A stretch of 64,000 nt of DNA from an uncultured Granulosicoccaceae bacterium (GTDB lineage Bacteria > Pseudomonadota > Gammaproteobacteria > Granulosicoccales > Granulosicoccaceae), in assembly GCA_937922015.1 (NCBI GenBank), contig CAKZVB010000073.1, forward strand, positions 1 to 64,000, read 5' to 3'. This document shows, in pieces, positions 31,601-40,781 of this stretch; the first letter of the stretch is position 1; the number at the start of each line of letters is the position of its first letter. The notes under the pieces were generated by a model that was not told the DNA's origin, searched no databases, and saw only the letters and a list, made by a program, of their open reading frames with translations. The position numbers and the translations under genes are program-made.

Positions 31601-31956
31601 TGATAGTCGCGTATCACATCACGCAGGTCCTCAAGGTCAAGTCGTAAAGACAATTCAGTGGAGCCGACCAAATCGCAGAACATCACTGTCACCTGTCGGC
31701 GTTCTGCAAAACTGGATTCAGCATCGGCAAGATCCACCAGTGCAGACGCAGGCCATTGGCGTTGCTTTTTTTGGGTAGCGGGTAGCGTGGCGATGGCGCG
31801 TAGCAGGCGTTTGCGGTGCCCCAGTGTGAACCCTATGTCTGCCAGATCAGCTTCTGTAAGGTCAACCATGATGTCCAGATCAATATCATGTTGAGCAAGT
31901 GTGTGATGCAGGGTGCTGAGCCCGTGTTTTTCCAGCCATTCTAACAGGGAGATCAT
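28687..31956 (-). CDS. SAM-domain / class III adenylyl-guanylyl cyclase / AAA ATPase / TPR protein
   Basis: N-terminal SAM-like segment, VMFCDLVGSTELSLRLDLEDLRDVIRDY, YMGDGVLVYFGYPVALEDDAYSAV, Walker A INGDPGIGKSRL, TPR-rich C-terminus. 1089 aa. Confidence 0.92.
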   Translation of the reverse strand: MISLLEWLEKHGLSTLHHTLAQHDIDLDIMVDLTEADLADIGFTLGHRKRLLRAIATLPATQKKQRQWPASALVDLADAESSFAERRQVTVMFCDLVGSTELSLRLDLEDLRDVIRDYQETVSQLLESHRAFIARYMGDGVLVYFGYPVALEDDAYSAVQAAQQILSTFQHSTRFIESGFRVRIGIATGLVVAGDIIGTGVSEEHTVLGQTPNLAARLQGVAAPNQMVIDRQTWQLIRRRYKANTLDNLTLKGFSDPQTAYEIPVQQPTPLFSLPSDYKHIGRDHELQVLQNVWRSACAKTGQIVLINGDPGIGKSRLVREFQNNIDPSNHHFIRWECSPHATQSVFFAVTSYLQNTCGFTASDPSETKTNRIIDSALSLSLSSEEAQRLAELLWVSSPDSGADSRSPRERRLELINILIEMLAGLAARKPTVLLIENIHVIDPSTLELLNTLAGQLDTQSLMVICSCRPEFDPALLTTPNIQTMTLAPLNSSECTRLMAEYGSLSDSLAKEILRKADGIPLFIEEITHALFEAASHKLASEGLSNGIPSSLQSLLMAKLDRLGDARELATLAAVIGDEIDLVLLRNLSNLNDKELQRDLAILNTAGVLLQDAANAECYRFRHTLFQEIAYQTLLRDNRRALHFKVGESIRDWQPELANNQPERVARHFSAANAADPAIEFWLRAALRASGMSANKECIAHIEAARPLLPELSSGERRDHFELELNIVHASVLRGTLGPGSSDIANIYQRSLTLCDKLQKKEALIPVLNGLYLYNLLRTNYTQALEHAHHLLNLANESGDITSRMVGHRALGAVSFNTGDFQQASEHLQKSRLLYDPALHANSAATIGADHLQTATNFYCVTLAVQGQPETAFRIHTQDLKRAVEIDHAHNLAQALVFLAFQTSLTAHPKAAIYCGQLHELSEQYNFPMMLASAVFFNGRIKYQQGNLTDALTEMTAGVKMYQSTGTLNYLPFFYIQIAEVCLALNDFTRAEKQLDLAQDKMERSGEYWCRAEWLRLKGEYTKLTQSHAAAQVYYQQAIDDAESRGAMLWLLRVLQSSATLKKADQFTTDNKIQNLLNEWPELSACYSK

Positions 31957-32398
31957 GGCGGTATTGTAGGCTAAAATGTTGTTCGGGTGCTGATCGTACC
32001 TGCTGCGTCGCGCCGTAAGACAAGCGGCAATGCGAATCGGCGCTAAAAAACCTGGATGATACTTCGTTCCCGCAACTGCCCCATGGCAGATTGAGAAATG
32101 CGCCGGCTACCATTAATCTGTCTAACGCACGCCATGGATCTCCCCCGAACAGACCCTACCGCCGTACCCCGCGAATCCGGTGAACATAATCGGGATGTTT
32201 TGCTGAAATGAAGTGTAAACTGACGTCCGGATAACCGCTTGCACTGACCAGGATAGTTCGGGCCGCCCGCCCTTGATACAGCCTGAACAGCTGCCAGTAC
32301 AAGACGGTATCTGGCCGATATTTCTGTGCGCTGTAAAAAAAGTATGTGCATCTGCGCACAAAGCATGTCTGTTGCAGATACACAGCAAGGAGATCAAA

Positions 32399-34264
32399 TT
32401 GAATTCAATAGAAAGCTGTTTTAGCACTGTCAGGCAAATCCTTGATAATTTACCTGCGGGCTGGGTGGAGATGACCACTCACCGACTGGATGTATATGAT
32501 GAAGCGCAGGCAAAGTCACAATTTCTGGAGAATCTGCATGCCCTGACGTCCACCCCGGACTACGATGTGAGTAGCCTTGATGCACTTCCAACTGCATACG
32601 ATTACACACGTCTCGGTCATCCACTGTCCTGTGTTCTGGAGTGGGTACTTGCGCAAGTCAATCAGTCAACATCAGATAACGTAATAACGTTTTCATCCAC
32701 AACCATGCCTGCTCTGGCAATTTTACGCAAAAACGCATTAAGCGATGTAACTACCTATCTGTACTACGACACCGACTCATTCCCTCTTATCGACAGCGAA
32801 AGACTGGAAAATATTTACGGGTACAAATTCGAGTCTGAAAAGATAGACAATGTCGCACAGATCCAGCAGCACCAGGGTGGCTCGGTGATCTTTATTACTC
32901 AATCCCCTTACAAAACCCCGTTGGAAACTAATGCAAATATCGATGCGGTAGTCAACATTCACCCGCATTGTGGCAGCGTTGTTATTCTAAATGCCGGCAA
33001 CGCCGAGATGGTTAAAGACATACAGCACGTAAGGCGACGCGAAACCATAGCGATGACACCACTCAACGCGCTTAATCTGCTGCATGAAATTGTCAACGAT
33101 AAGACAGCCCCGGCCGAGGTATGCGAGCCGGACAACCTCAGCACGGTTTACCATTGCATCAAGGAGAACACCGGTAGTGACGTAAAACCGCTTGTCGCAT
33201 CCAGTGGCCTGTCTATTCAATACGCAATGATGATGGGGCTTGTCGAAGACGCCATGGTTCATCACCCTGGAAAACCGATAAACCTCATTATTCCACCTAA
33301 CTGCTACGGTGGCACCAACGACCAGGCAAGACGAATTGCAGCACTGGTGCCGGATGTAGATATCGTCGATTTGTACGTCGATAACGGTCAGAATCTGGTC
33401 AGTAGTCTTGACCGGGTGCTGAATGAAGCTGCTGACAGTAACGCCGTGCCTGTCATACTGGCGGAAATACCCACTAACCCCCGGGTAGAGGTGCCGGACA
33501 TGAACAAACTGGCGGCGGTTTTAACCGCGCAACGACAAACTTCGCTTAATACTGTGGCAGTCGCACCGGTATTTACTGTGGATCAAACCTTTTGCCCTAA
33601 CGTAAAACTGTTGCATCAGCAAAGTGTGCTGGCGGACGTGAAAACTGTTTCCTATACCAGTGGCTCAAAGTTCCCCAGCGGCGGGCGCTGTAACAGCGGG
33701 TTTTGCACCACCAACAATGCGGCAAGAGCGGCGCAAGAGTTGATTGAGGCGCATCTGGTGTTATCAGACAACGGTGCGACTGCCAACCAGTTAAATACAA
33801 TGGCAGAACACATGCCCTCGATGCCAGAGCGAATTACCCAGGCCTATAACAATACGCGGGCGTTCGTCGATCATATTGAAAGCGTACTGCCAGTGGCAAA
33901 AATTAATTTTATACCACACGAACTGGCCGAACGGGGGTTCACCCCATCCGTATTCTCGCTGGATTTGCCGGCCGGTGGAACAACAACCGCTGCCCGAAAA
34001 GAAAGTACAAAACTGCTCAACGTAAAGCTTATCGAGCACATGATTGAAAAGCTGCCGGACGATTGTAAACATTGCGTCAGTTACGGCCAGCTCAAGGGCA
34101 GCTACTGGACCATACCGGCAACGTCGACTCAGGGTACAACAAAAGAAACCGACAAAGATTATATCGTGCGAGTGGCGATTGCACCGGATATCGATGTAGC
34201 CAAATTGTGCACCACTTTTGACGAATTTTGTCTTAACGAGGGCCTTTTACAGACGACTCTGTAA
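32399..34264 (+). CDS. large PLP-dependent protein of the cystathionine gamma-synthase (Cys/Met metabolism) superfamily
   Basis: TTG start preceded by AAGGAG; C-terminal VILAEIPTNPRVEVPDMNKL...VSYTSGSKFPSGGRCNSGFCTTNN (candidate PLP lysine). Confidence 0.75.
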   Translation: MNSIESCFSTVRQILDNLPAGWVEMTTHRLDVYDEAQAKSQFLENLHALTSTPDYDVSSLDALPTAYDYTRLGHPLSCVLEWVLAQVNQSTSDNVITFSSTTMPALAILRKNALSDVTTYLYYDTDSFPLIDSERLENIYGYKFESEKIDNVAQIQQHQGGSVIFITQSPYKTPLETNANIDAVVNIHPHCGSVVILNAGNAEMVKDIQHVRRRETIAMTPLNALNLLHEIVNDKTAPAEVCEPDNLSTVYHCIKENTGSDVKPLVASSGLSIQYAMMMGLVEDAMVHHPGKPINLIIPPNCYGGTNDQARRIAALVPDVDIVDLYVDNGQNLVSSLDRVLNEAADSNAVPVILAEIPTNPRVEVPDMNKLAAVLTAQRQTSLNTVAVAPVFTVDQTFCPNVKLLHQQSVLADVKTVSYTSGSKFPSGGRCNSGFCTTNNAARAAQELIEAHLVLSDNGATANQLNTMAEHMPSMPERITQAYNNTRAFVDHIESVLPVAKINFIPHELAERGFTPSVFSLDLPAGGTTTAARKESTKLLNVKLIEHMIEKLPDDCKHCVSYGQLKGSYWTIPATSTQGTTKETDKDYIVRVAIAPDIDVAKLCTTFDEFCLNEGLLQTTL

Positions 34265-34285
34265 GACAGCACTCGTAAGCTTACT

Positions 34286-34319
34286 ATGTTTCCCGCGACG
34301 CCTTGTGTCGCAGAAACAT
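34286..34319. repeat. hairpin downstream of the PLP gene
   Basis: ATGTTTC-CC-GCGAC-(GCCTTGT)-GTCGC-A-GAAACAT: 7 + 5 bp stem with a CC/A internal loop. Confidence 0.7.
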
Positions 34320-34407
34320 TCAGCGACGCCGCCATTATTTATAGAGCACCTATAATCATAATATGACTTCGCTAAAAGAGACTGGCTGATAGTGTCTGAC
34401 TGGAGCA

Positions 34408-35124
34408 GTGGTGTGCATGCAATATGTAAATGAGTTGTTAAGGTATTGGGTTGAGGCACCCTGGTATATTGCCTTGTCAATGTCGTTGATGGTTAATGTA
34501 TCTGTTTTCGTGGTGACCGCACACGTCCTGGACACCCTCATCGCGCGGCTTGTGGCCACTGGAAAATACGGCAGTTACATTGATGAGCGTCAGCTAAAAC
34601 CCGGTCAAAAAAAATTTGAAATTAGCTATGGTGTGGCTGCCTGTGCCATGTTTGCATTACTTAGCCTTTTAACGCGGGTATTGTTTGATCATTATTGGCC
34701 TACTACCCTGCGACAACTGGCGATACAGCTTGGTTTGTTTGTGGTGTTTTACGAGACGTATTCGTATTTTGTGCATCGGCTTCTGCATACCGGCTGGTTT
34801 ATAAAGTTCCATTCTGTGCATCACCGGTCTGTGCGGGTAACACCCTGGACGGCGTATAGTGTTCACCCTGTCGAGGCCGCTTTTATCGGTATGAGTGCCC
34901 CGATTTTTATGTTCCTATTCTCGATGAGTCTGGGTCTGACGTTATTGCTACACATTTTCGGAATGATGTTTACCATTGTGTTGCATTCCAATTTCCGTTT
35001 AGAGGGCCAATTGGATAAGCTGGTCAGATACCCTGCCTATCACGCATCTCACCACCTGATGGGCAAAGTCAATTTTGGTTTTATTCACTCGTTTTGGGAC
35101 GACAGATTCAAGACACGCAAATAG
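34408..35124 (+). CDS. sterol desaturase / fatty acid hydroxylase family protein
   Basis: His-box motifs HRLLH, HSVHHRS, HASHH; multiple transmembrane segments. Confidence 0.9.
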   Translation: MVCMQYVNELLRYWVEAPWYIALSMSLMVNVSVFVVTAHVLDTLIARLVATGKYGSYIDERQLKPGQKKFEISYGVAACAMFALLSLLTRVLFDHYWPTTLRQLAIQLGLFVVFYETYSYFVHRLLHTGWFIKFHSVHHRSVRVTPWTAYSVHPVEAAFIGMSAPIFMFLFSMSLGLTLLLHIFGMMFTIVLHSNFRLEGQLDKLVRYPAYHASHHLMGKVNFGFIHSFWDDRFKTRK

Positions 35125-35189
35125 TCCCGGTCACATTTGCTTCGGTGCCGTCCGTCTTGACACAATAGTAGTATTGCCTGCTAAGCTGA

Positions 35190-36428
35190 GTGAGTCTGGT
35201 GAGGAAACAAATAGACCACATGAATCTCAACGATGCTGTCTCATTTGATCTAAATGCAATTGACAGTGCATTTATAGAAGATCCCTATCCCACCTTGCGT
35301 AGCCTGCGTGAATTAGACCCGGTTCATGTCAACCCGGATGGATCATTGTATCTGACGCGTTATGAAGATGTACGCGCCGTCTATCAGGACCGTTCGATGG
35401 CGTCAGATAAAACCAAGGCGTTTAAGGAAAAGTTTGGGGAAGGCCCGCTGTACACCCACCATACTACCAGTCTGATATTCAATGACCCGCCTTACCACAC
35501 AACTGTCAGAAAGTTACTGGCGCATGCATTCACTCCTCGTAAACTGGCGGAGATGGAGCCGCTTATTGAAGGTATTGTCGATTCATTGCTCGATGATCTG
35601 GATGGTGCAGGTGATGTGGATTTTGTCACTGCATTTGCAATGCGGCTTCCCACAGAGGTGATCTCATTCATGTTGGGTGTGCCACAGGACTATCGATCGA
35701 GACTTCGCGGCTTTTCACTGGCGATTCTCGGGGCACTGGATCCGGTTATATCCACAGACAGGTTAAATCGTGGCAACGAGGCAGTCGCCGAGTTTGCAGA
35801 AATACTGGGGGATCTGATCAATCATCGCCGTGCGCATCCGGAGGGTGCCGGTCAGGGCGAAGTGTTAGAGGCGTTGATTTTCGGCGAGTTTGACGGCCGC
35901 AGGCTTTCACAGGAAGAGCTAATACAAAATTGTATTTTTCTGTTAAACGCCGGACATGAGACAACAACCAGTCTGATGGCCAACGGGGTGGGTATGTTAC
36001 TGCAGGCACCGGATCAATATAAACTGCTGCGTGATCATCCGGAATTTATGGAAAGTGCTGTGGAAGAGATTCTTCGTTATGAGAGTCCACTGCAGATTGG
36101 CAACCGACTCACCAGCGTTGAGACGGAAATTGGTGATAAGTTAATTCCCGCGGGTACCGACATCCATACCTCTATCGCCGGTGCTAACCGTGATCCGGCG
36201 GTCTTTGATAAACCGGACACCATAGATTTTACGCGCAAGCCAAATAAACATATCTCGTTTATTACAGGGATACATGTATGTCTGGGGGCAACGCTTGCCC
36301 GTTATGAAGGCAAAATTGCTTTCAGCAGACTGATTAACCGATTCCCGAATATGCAATCTGCGGGCAAATCAGAACGCATGCCGCTGGCTAGATTTCGTGG
36401 TTACAGTAATTTGCCCGTGCGTTTTTGA
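35190..36428 (+). CDS. cytochrome P450
   Basis: I-helix LNAGHETTTSL, ExxR EEILRYESP, heme loop FITGIHVCLGATLARYE (FxxGxHxCxG). Confidence 0.96.
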   Translation: MSLVRKQIDHMNLNDAVSFDLNAIDSAFIEDPYPTLRSLRELDPVHVNPDGSLYLTRYEDVRAVYQDRSMASDKTKAFKEKFGEGPLYTHHTTSLIFNDPPYHTTVRKLLAHAFTPRKLAEMEPLIEGIVDSLLDDLDGAGDVDFVTAFAMRLPTEVISFMLGVPQDYRSRLRGFSLAILGALDPVISTDRLNRGNEAVAEFAEILGDLINHRRAHPEGAGQGEVLEALIFGEFDGRRLSQEELIQNCIFLLNAGHETTTSLMANGVGMLLQAPDQYKLLRDHPEFMESAVEEILRYESPLQIGNRLTSVETEIGDKLIPAGTDIHTSIAGANRDPAVFDKPDTIDFTRKPNKHISFITGIHVCLGATLARYEGKIAFSRLINRFPNMQSAGKSERMPLARFRGYSNLPVRF

Positions 36429-36455
36429 TCTGTGCGTTTACAACTCCAGCCGCGT

Positions 36456-37208
36456 TTAGCGTTTTGCTGCGTAGTAGGATACCCGTCTTTCAAGGTATGC
36501 CAGAAATTCAGATATAGTGAAAGCCAGTGCAAACAGGACGATCAACACGGCCCAGAAGTGTTTCATCAGAAAGTTGTTAGAGTACAATTCAAACAACGCG
36601 CCGAATCCGACCAGTGAAATCAGTAATTGGCCGATAATTACGCCCTTGACAGCTCTTATTATTCCGATACGAACACCGCCAAGAATCTCGGGCAAGGCCG
36701 CCCAGAAATAAATCTTACTGAAAGCGTCCCATGATGAAGCGCCGAAACTTGTCGCCATTTCGATCAGCGAGCGATTGATCTGCATGACGCCTGCACGGGC
36801 GTTCAAAATAATTATCCATATGGCAAATAGCGTGGTGGTGATAATAATAGACTTCATACCAAAGCCGAATAACACCATCAGCACGGGAACCAGTGCGGTT
36901 AAAGGGGCACTGAGAAAGATATTCACCCAGGGTAATAACAATTCGTCCACCAGCCGGTTTTTTCCCATCAGGATCCCGGTAGGGATTCCGATAACTATGG
37001 CGAAGAAAACACCCGAGCAAAATGCATAGGCCGTTTCATACAGAGCCTTTTGAAATGCGGACGTTCCGATAATTTCAAATAACGTTGCAACAACCTCTGA
37101 TAGCGGTGGTACAAAAAATGAATAACCCGATCTGCCGAATACTTCCCACAACAACCCCCACAGAATCAATGAGGACATCGCCGGCAGGCGAACACCAAAT
37201 ACCTTCAT
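36456..37208 (-). CDS. ABC transporter permease (NitT/TauT type)
   Basis: Transmembrane protein with ...EMATSFGASSWDAFSKIYFWAALPEILGGVRIGIIRAVKGVIIGQLL, an SsuC/TauC-type signature. Confidence 0.92.
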   Translation of the reverse strand: MKVFGVRLPAMSSLILWGLLWEVFGRSGYSFFVPPLSEVVATLFEIIGTSAFQKALYETAYAFCSGVFFAIVIGIPTGILMGKNRLVDELLLPWVNIFLSAPLTALVPVLMVLFGFGMKSIIITTTLFAIWIIILNARAGVMQINRSLIEMATSFGASSWDAFSKIYFWAALPEILGGVRIGIIRAVKGVIIGQLLISLVGFGALFELYSNNFLMKHFWAVLIVLFALAFTISEFLAYLERRVSYYAAKR

Positions 37209-37211
37209 GGT

Positions 37212-38051
37212 TTACTCCACATAAGTTTTCAGTGATTCCCAGATACTATCGACAATATCAAGGTACTCGGGATCTCTGCGAATGCTTGTTGAATCTTTCT
37301 CTCGCAAACCGGTTGGGCGAATAATTTCAGATACCCGGCTCGGGCGTGGCAGAAGGATAGCGATCTGGTCAGACACATACACGGCCTCCTCAATGGAGTG
37401 CGTTACAAACAAAAAGGTTTTATTTTCGTTTGCGACCAGTGCCAATAGATCTTCCTGAAACTTGCGTCTGGTCTGTTCGTCAACTGCAGAAAACGGTTCA
37501 TCCATCAGCAGTACATCTGCATCAACCGAAAGCGCGCGTGCAAGTCCTACCCGTTGCCGCATACCCCCCGACAATTCATGCGGAAAGCTTTTCTCGAAAC
37601 CTTCAAGACCGACATCCTTAATGTATTTTACTGCAATATCTTCACGCTCAGACCTGGCTACCCCACGCAACTCCAGGCCAAAGGCAACATTTCTCAGCAC
37701 CGATGCCCAGGGCAATAGGGCAAAGTCCTGGAAGACGAATGCGCGATCTTCACCCGGACCAGTAACCGGTGATCCGTTTACCAGGATTTCTCCTTCAGTC
37801 GGCTCCAGTAAGCCTGCAATAATCTTAAGCAGTGTGGTTTTACCACAGCCTGAAGGACCTAATAATGAAGTAAGTTGTCCGCGTGGAAAATCCAGTGAGA
37901 GATTCTTTAGCGCTTCGACATCGCCATAATTTTTAGAGACGTTACTCACCGAAACCGCATTATCGGTTTGATCGAGCACTGATTGATCTTCTGCCAAGGC
38001 GTTAGTCTGAAGCATAACCACGTACATTTCCTTCGAACAAGACGCGTTCAA
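37212..38051 (-). CDS. ABC transporter ATP-binding protein (NitT/TauT type); true start probably near 38015
   Basis: Walker A LLGPSGCGKTTLL, signature ELSGGMRQRVGLARAL, Walker B VLLMDEPFSAVDEQTR. Confidence 0.95.
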   Translation of the reverse strand: MNASCSKEMYVVMLQTNALAEDQSVLDQTDNAVSVSNVSKNYGDVEALKNLSLDFPRGQLTSLLGPSGCGKTTLLKIIAGLLEPTEGEILVNGSPVTGPGEDRAFVFQDFALLPWASVLRNVAFGLELRGVARSEREDIAVKYIKDVGLEGFEKSFPHELSGGMRQRVGLARALSVDADVLLMDEPFSAVDEQTRRKFQEDLLALVANENKTFLFVTHSIEEAVYVSDQIAILLPRPSRVSEIIRPTGLREKDSTSIRRDPEYLDIVDSIWESLKTYVE

Positions 38052-38763
38052 GCATCTCTAGTAGATTAAGAAAGACGACCGCAAGTACAATGATTGAAAA
38101 TATCGCAGCATACATACTGGCGTAGTCCGCTATCGAACGGCTGAAAGTAATAATATCGCCGACACCTGTCGGGGTAATTTTTAGTTCGGACAAAATAGCA
38201 CCGATAAATCCCGCTGAAACACCGAGGCGTAAACCCGAAAAAATCACCGGCGAAGCCGCCGGTATAATTATTTTGGCCAGTACTTCCCGTCGTGATGCAA
38301 GAAACGACTTACCCATCTCTATAAACGATGAAGGCGTGTTACGCACAGCCCCCGCTGTATTCAAAACAATGACCGGCATCGCCATTATGCAAACCACAAA
38401 AACTTTGGACGTCAAACCAATCCCGTAGATCATTACCAGCAGAGGAATAAGTGCCGCGAGCGGGGCGGCTTGCATAACGATAAAAATGGGTGAAAACAAC
38501 CAGTCAAACCATTCGCTTAATCCGATCCAGAGTCCGATGATGATTCCCAGTACTGCTGAGATAAGCACGCCGATCACCAGAGGTTTAAGCGTCTCTCCAT
38601 AGGCGGCAAATAATCTTCCATCAAGTATCATCGCCGATAGTGCTTTCATGGAATCAATAAACGTTGGAAACGCATAGCTTACCGGTATGCGCCCGGCAAT
38701 CTCCCAGGCACCAAAAACAATAATGGCTGATACCAGCTTTAGTGTGAGTGAACGACTAACCAC
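38002..38763 (-). CDS. ABC transporter permease (NitT/TauT type)
   Basis: ...VLAKIIIPAASPVIFSGLRLGVSAGFIGAILSEL; transmembrane pattern, adjacent to ATPase and binding protein. Confidence 0.92.
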   Translation of the reverse strand: MVSRSLTLKLVSAIIVFGAWEIAGRIPVSYAFPTFIDSMKALSAMILDGRLFAAYGETLKPLVIGVLISAVLGIIIGLWIGLSEWFDWLFSPIFIVMQAAPLAALIPLLVMIYGIGLTSKVFVVCIMAMPVIVLNTAGAVRNTPSSFIEMGKSFLASRREVLAKIIIPAASPVIFSGLRLGVSAGFIGAILSELKITPTGVGDIITFSRSIADYASMYAAIFSIIVLAVVFLNLLEMLERVLFEGNVRGYASD

Positions 38764-38791
38764 AAACGTGATCCTGTGCAGATGCTGTGAA

Positions 38792-38816
38792 GTGCACCGG
38801 CCGTGGGCCGGTGCAC
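38792..38816. repeat. perfect 11-bp hairpin between the binding-protein and permease genes
   Basis: GTGCACCGGCC-GTG-GGCCGGTGCAC. Confidence 0.9.
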
Positions 38817-38835
38817 CAGTTGCTTACTGAGGTTG

Positions 38836-39813
38836 CTATTGTCCGGTCACTTTATTAAGCGGATCCATGTACCAGAAGTCATCGATGTTAAGGCTGTCGA
38901 TATCACCTTCGAGCTGGCCGGCGGCGCTGTACCATTCCAGATCAGCTTTGGCTGCTGTCATACCCCCGCCATTGGGACTGTAAAGGCCGCCCTCGACTGC
39001 ATCGGTATAGAATTCATCCAGGTTGCCGAGTATTTCCGGAGGTAGCTGACCAATAGGTCCGTCAGGGTTGGTCTCTTTGGCAATAATGGTCGGATCCTCA
39101 CTCATGTCTTTCCAGGTGCTGGCTAGCGCGTCAACAAAGATTTGTACGTCATCGGCGTTTTCCTTTATCCAGTCAAGGTTAGCGAAAAGCGCCTCGTCAC
39201 TGGCCTCTACCTCAAACATTGGCAGAACGTTGAACTTGTCTGCATGCTGTTTCATTACCTTGTTTTTGTTCGATAGATCAATGATGGTTGCATTGGCCTG
39301 TCCTGCCACCAAAGCGACTACACGGTTAGATGAACCCGGCACATATGATCGCTTACCGAATTTCATCCCCATTTTGTCTTCGATAACATTGGCAATTGAA
39401 TCCGTACCACCACCGCGCGAGTGAAGCAGAATCGGCTCGCCGGCGAGATCTTCGAGTGAACTGTATTTTTTGGTGGTTACCGGGAAAAACTTAAGCTTTG
39501 ACAGTTGAAAGATAATTCGTATCGGTGCTTTAGAGCGCTGCATTGCGGCGTAAGGTGTACCAAAACCGATATCCATCTGGCCGCTCAATACCGCTTGAAT
39601 TGCGAGTTCTTCATCAGAGAATGCTGTCCACTCGTAGTCCAGTCCGTTAGCTTTCGCGCGTTCCAAAGCTACAAAAAAAGCGGCCAGTTCGTCAGATGGG
39701 GTTTCGGCCAGTGCGATACGGATTTTATCGGCATGGACAATCGATGTGCTGAGGCCCATGAGTAATGGGGCGACGATGGCGCCTAACAACAGTTTTTTCA
39801 ATTTACTTTTCAT
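38836..39813 (-). CDS. ABC transporter substrate-binding protein (NMT1/TauA-like)
   Basis: Signal peptide MKSKLKKLLLGAIVAPLLMGLSTSIVHA, GQMDIGFGTPYAAMQRSKAPIRIIFQ. Confidence 0.9.
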   Translation of the reverse strand: MKSKLKKLLLGAIVAPLLMGLSTSIVHADKIRIALAETPSDELAAFFVALERAKANGLDYEWTAFSDEELAIQAVLSGQMDIGFGTPYAAMQRSKAPIRIIFQLSKLKFFPVTTKKYSSLEDLAGEPILLHSRGGGTDSIANVIEDKMGMKFGKRSYVPGSSNRVVALVAGQANATIIDLSNKNKVMKQHADKFNVLPMFEVEASDEALFANLDWIKENADDVQIFVDALASTWKDMSEDPTIIAKETNPDGPIGQLPPEILGNLDEFYTDAVEGGLYSPNGGGMTAAKADLEWYSAAGQLEGDIDSLNIDDFWYMDPLNKVTGQ

Positions 39814-39905
39814 AACTTTCCTCCTCCAGAAAAATGTTGCCCGCGATCAGGCGAGCTAGCTGCATTGCCTGGCAACGCACGGTGTGTAAAAACGTAATCG
39901 AATGG

Positions 39906-40610
39906 CTAATCATCTCCGAACAGTCGTGCTGTTACAGAGCTTAAATGCTCGCGCATAGCAGTGTGTGCTCGCGCGGGATCACGAGCTTCAATTGCGGTAA
40001 AAATGAGATCATGTTCCGCAAAGCTTGAGTGATTTTTTGGTGGTTTGTCGCTCTTGCGAACCACCTGTTTCCAGACCACACCACGTCTGACCTGGTTTAA
40101 ATGATCGAACAATGATTGAAGCATTATGTTGCCGGTGGCTTCTGCGATGGCGCAATGAAACGCATCGTCGTTGGTTTCGTAGGTGTCCCAGCTGGTGGCG
40201 GCTACTGCACGGTCGCGTGCGGCGCGAAGTCGTATAACAACTTCGTTTGAGGCATTGGCGGCAGCTTCCCGGGCCAGTGCCGGTTCAAGTGCGAGGCGTG
40301 CTCTCATCATTTGCACCGGGGTTACCTGGTGACTTATTTCGGCCAATCCGATGTCGCGGTGTTCACTACTGTGTGCAGCGTGTACTTTATCTCCGATAAA
40401 AGTACCTTTGCCTACATGTCGCCAAATCACGCCCTGGCGTTCCAGCGCATCAAGACCTTTTCGCAGAACGTTTCGACTGACACCCAGCTGTTCTATCAGT
40501 TCGCGCTCGGCCGGCAGTCTGTCACCGGCTGAAAAACCACCGGCATCGATAAATGCCTGCAGCTCTTTCAAACCGTCGTCCCTCTTTGCCATCTGTGGTT
40601 TTGTCAGCAC
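39906..40610 (-). CDS. GntR family (FadR subfamily) transcriptional regulator
   Basis: LQAFIDAGGFSAGDRLPAERELIEQLGVSRNVLRKGLDALERQGVIWRHVGKGTFIG; FCD-type C-terminus. Confidence 0.94.
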   Translation of the reverse strand: MLTKPQMAKRDDGLKELQAFIDAGGFSAGDRLPAERELIEQLGVSRNVLRKGLDALERQGVIWRHVGKGTFIGDKVHAAHSSEHRDIGLAEISHQVTPVQMMRARLALEPALAREAAANASNEVVIRLRAARDRAVAATSWDTYETNDDAFHCAIAEATGNIMLQSLFDHLNQVRRGVVWKQVVRKSDKPPKNHSSFAEHDLIFTAIEARDPARAHTAMREHLSSVTARLFGDD

Positions 40611-40653
40611 ATTGAACTCGGAAATTGGTTGATCAATTCAGACAATTGGTGCA

Positions 40654-40666
40654 TATGTTATACATA
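40654..40666. promoter_or_regulatory. candidate FadR/GntR operator palindrome
   Basis: TATGT-TAT-ACATA in the divergent intergenic region between the GntR gene and the FAH-family gene. Confidence 0.4.
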
Positions 40667-40781
40667 GGTGCGCCGCTTAAGCAACAACTAAAAGTAAATC
40701 AATCTGGATTGGTTCGTTGTGATCTGTTTTAATCCCTAAAACAACTGTTTGATTTTTTGCTACTACTCTCGGAGATATTTC

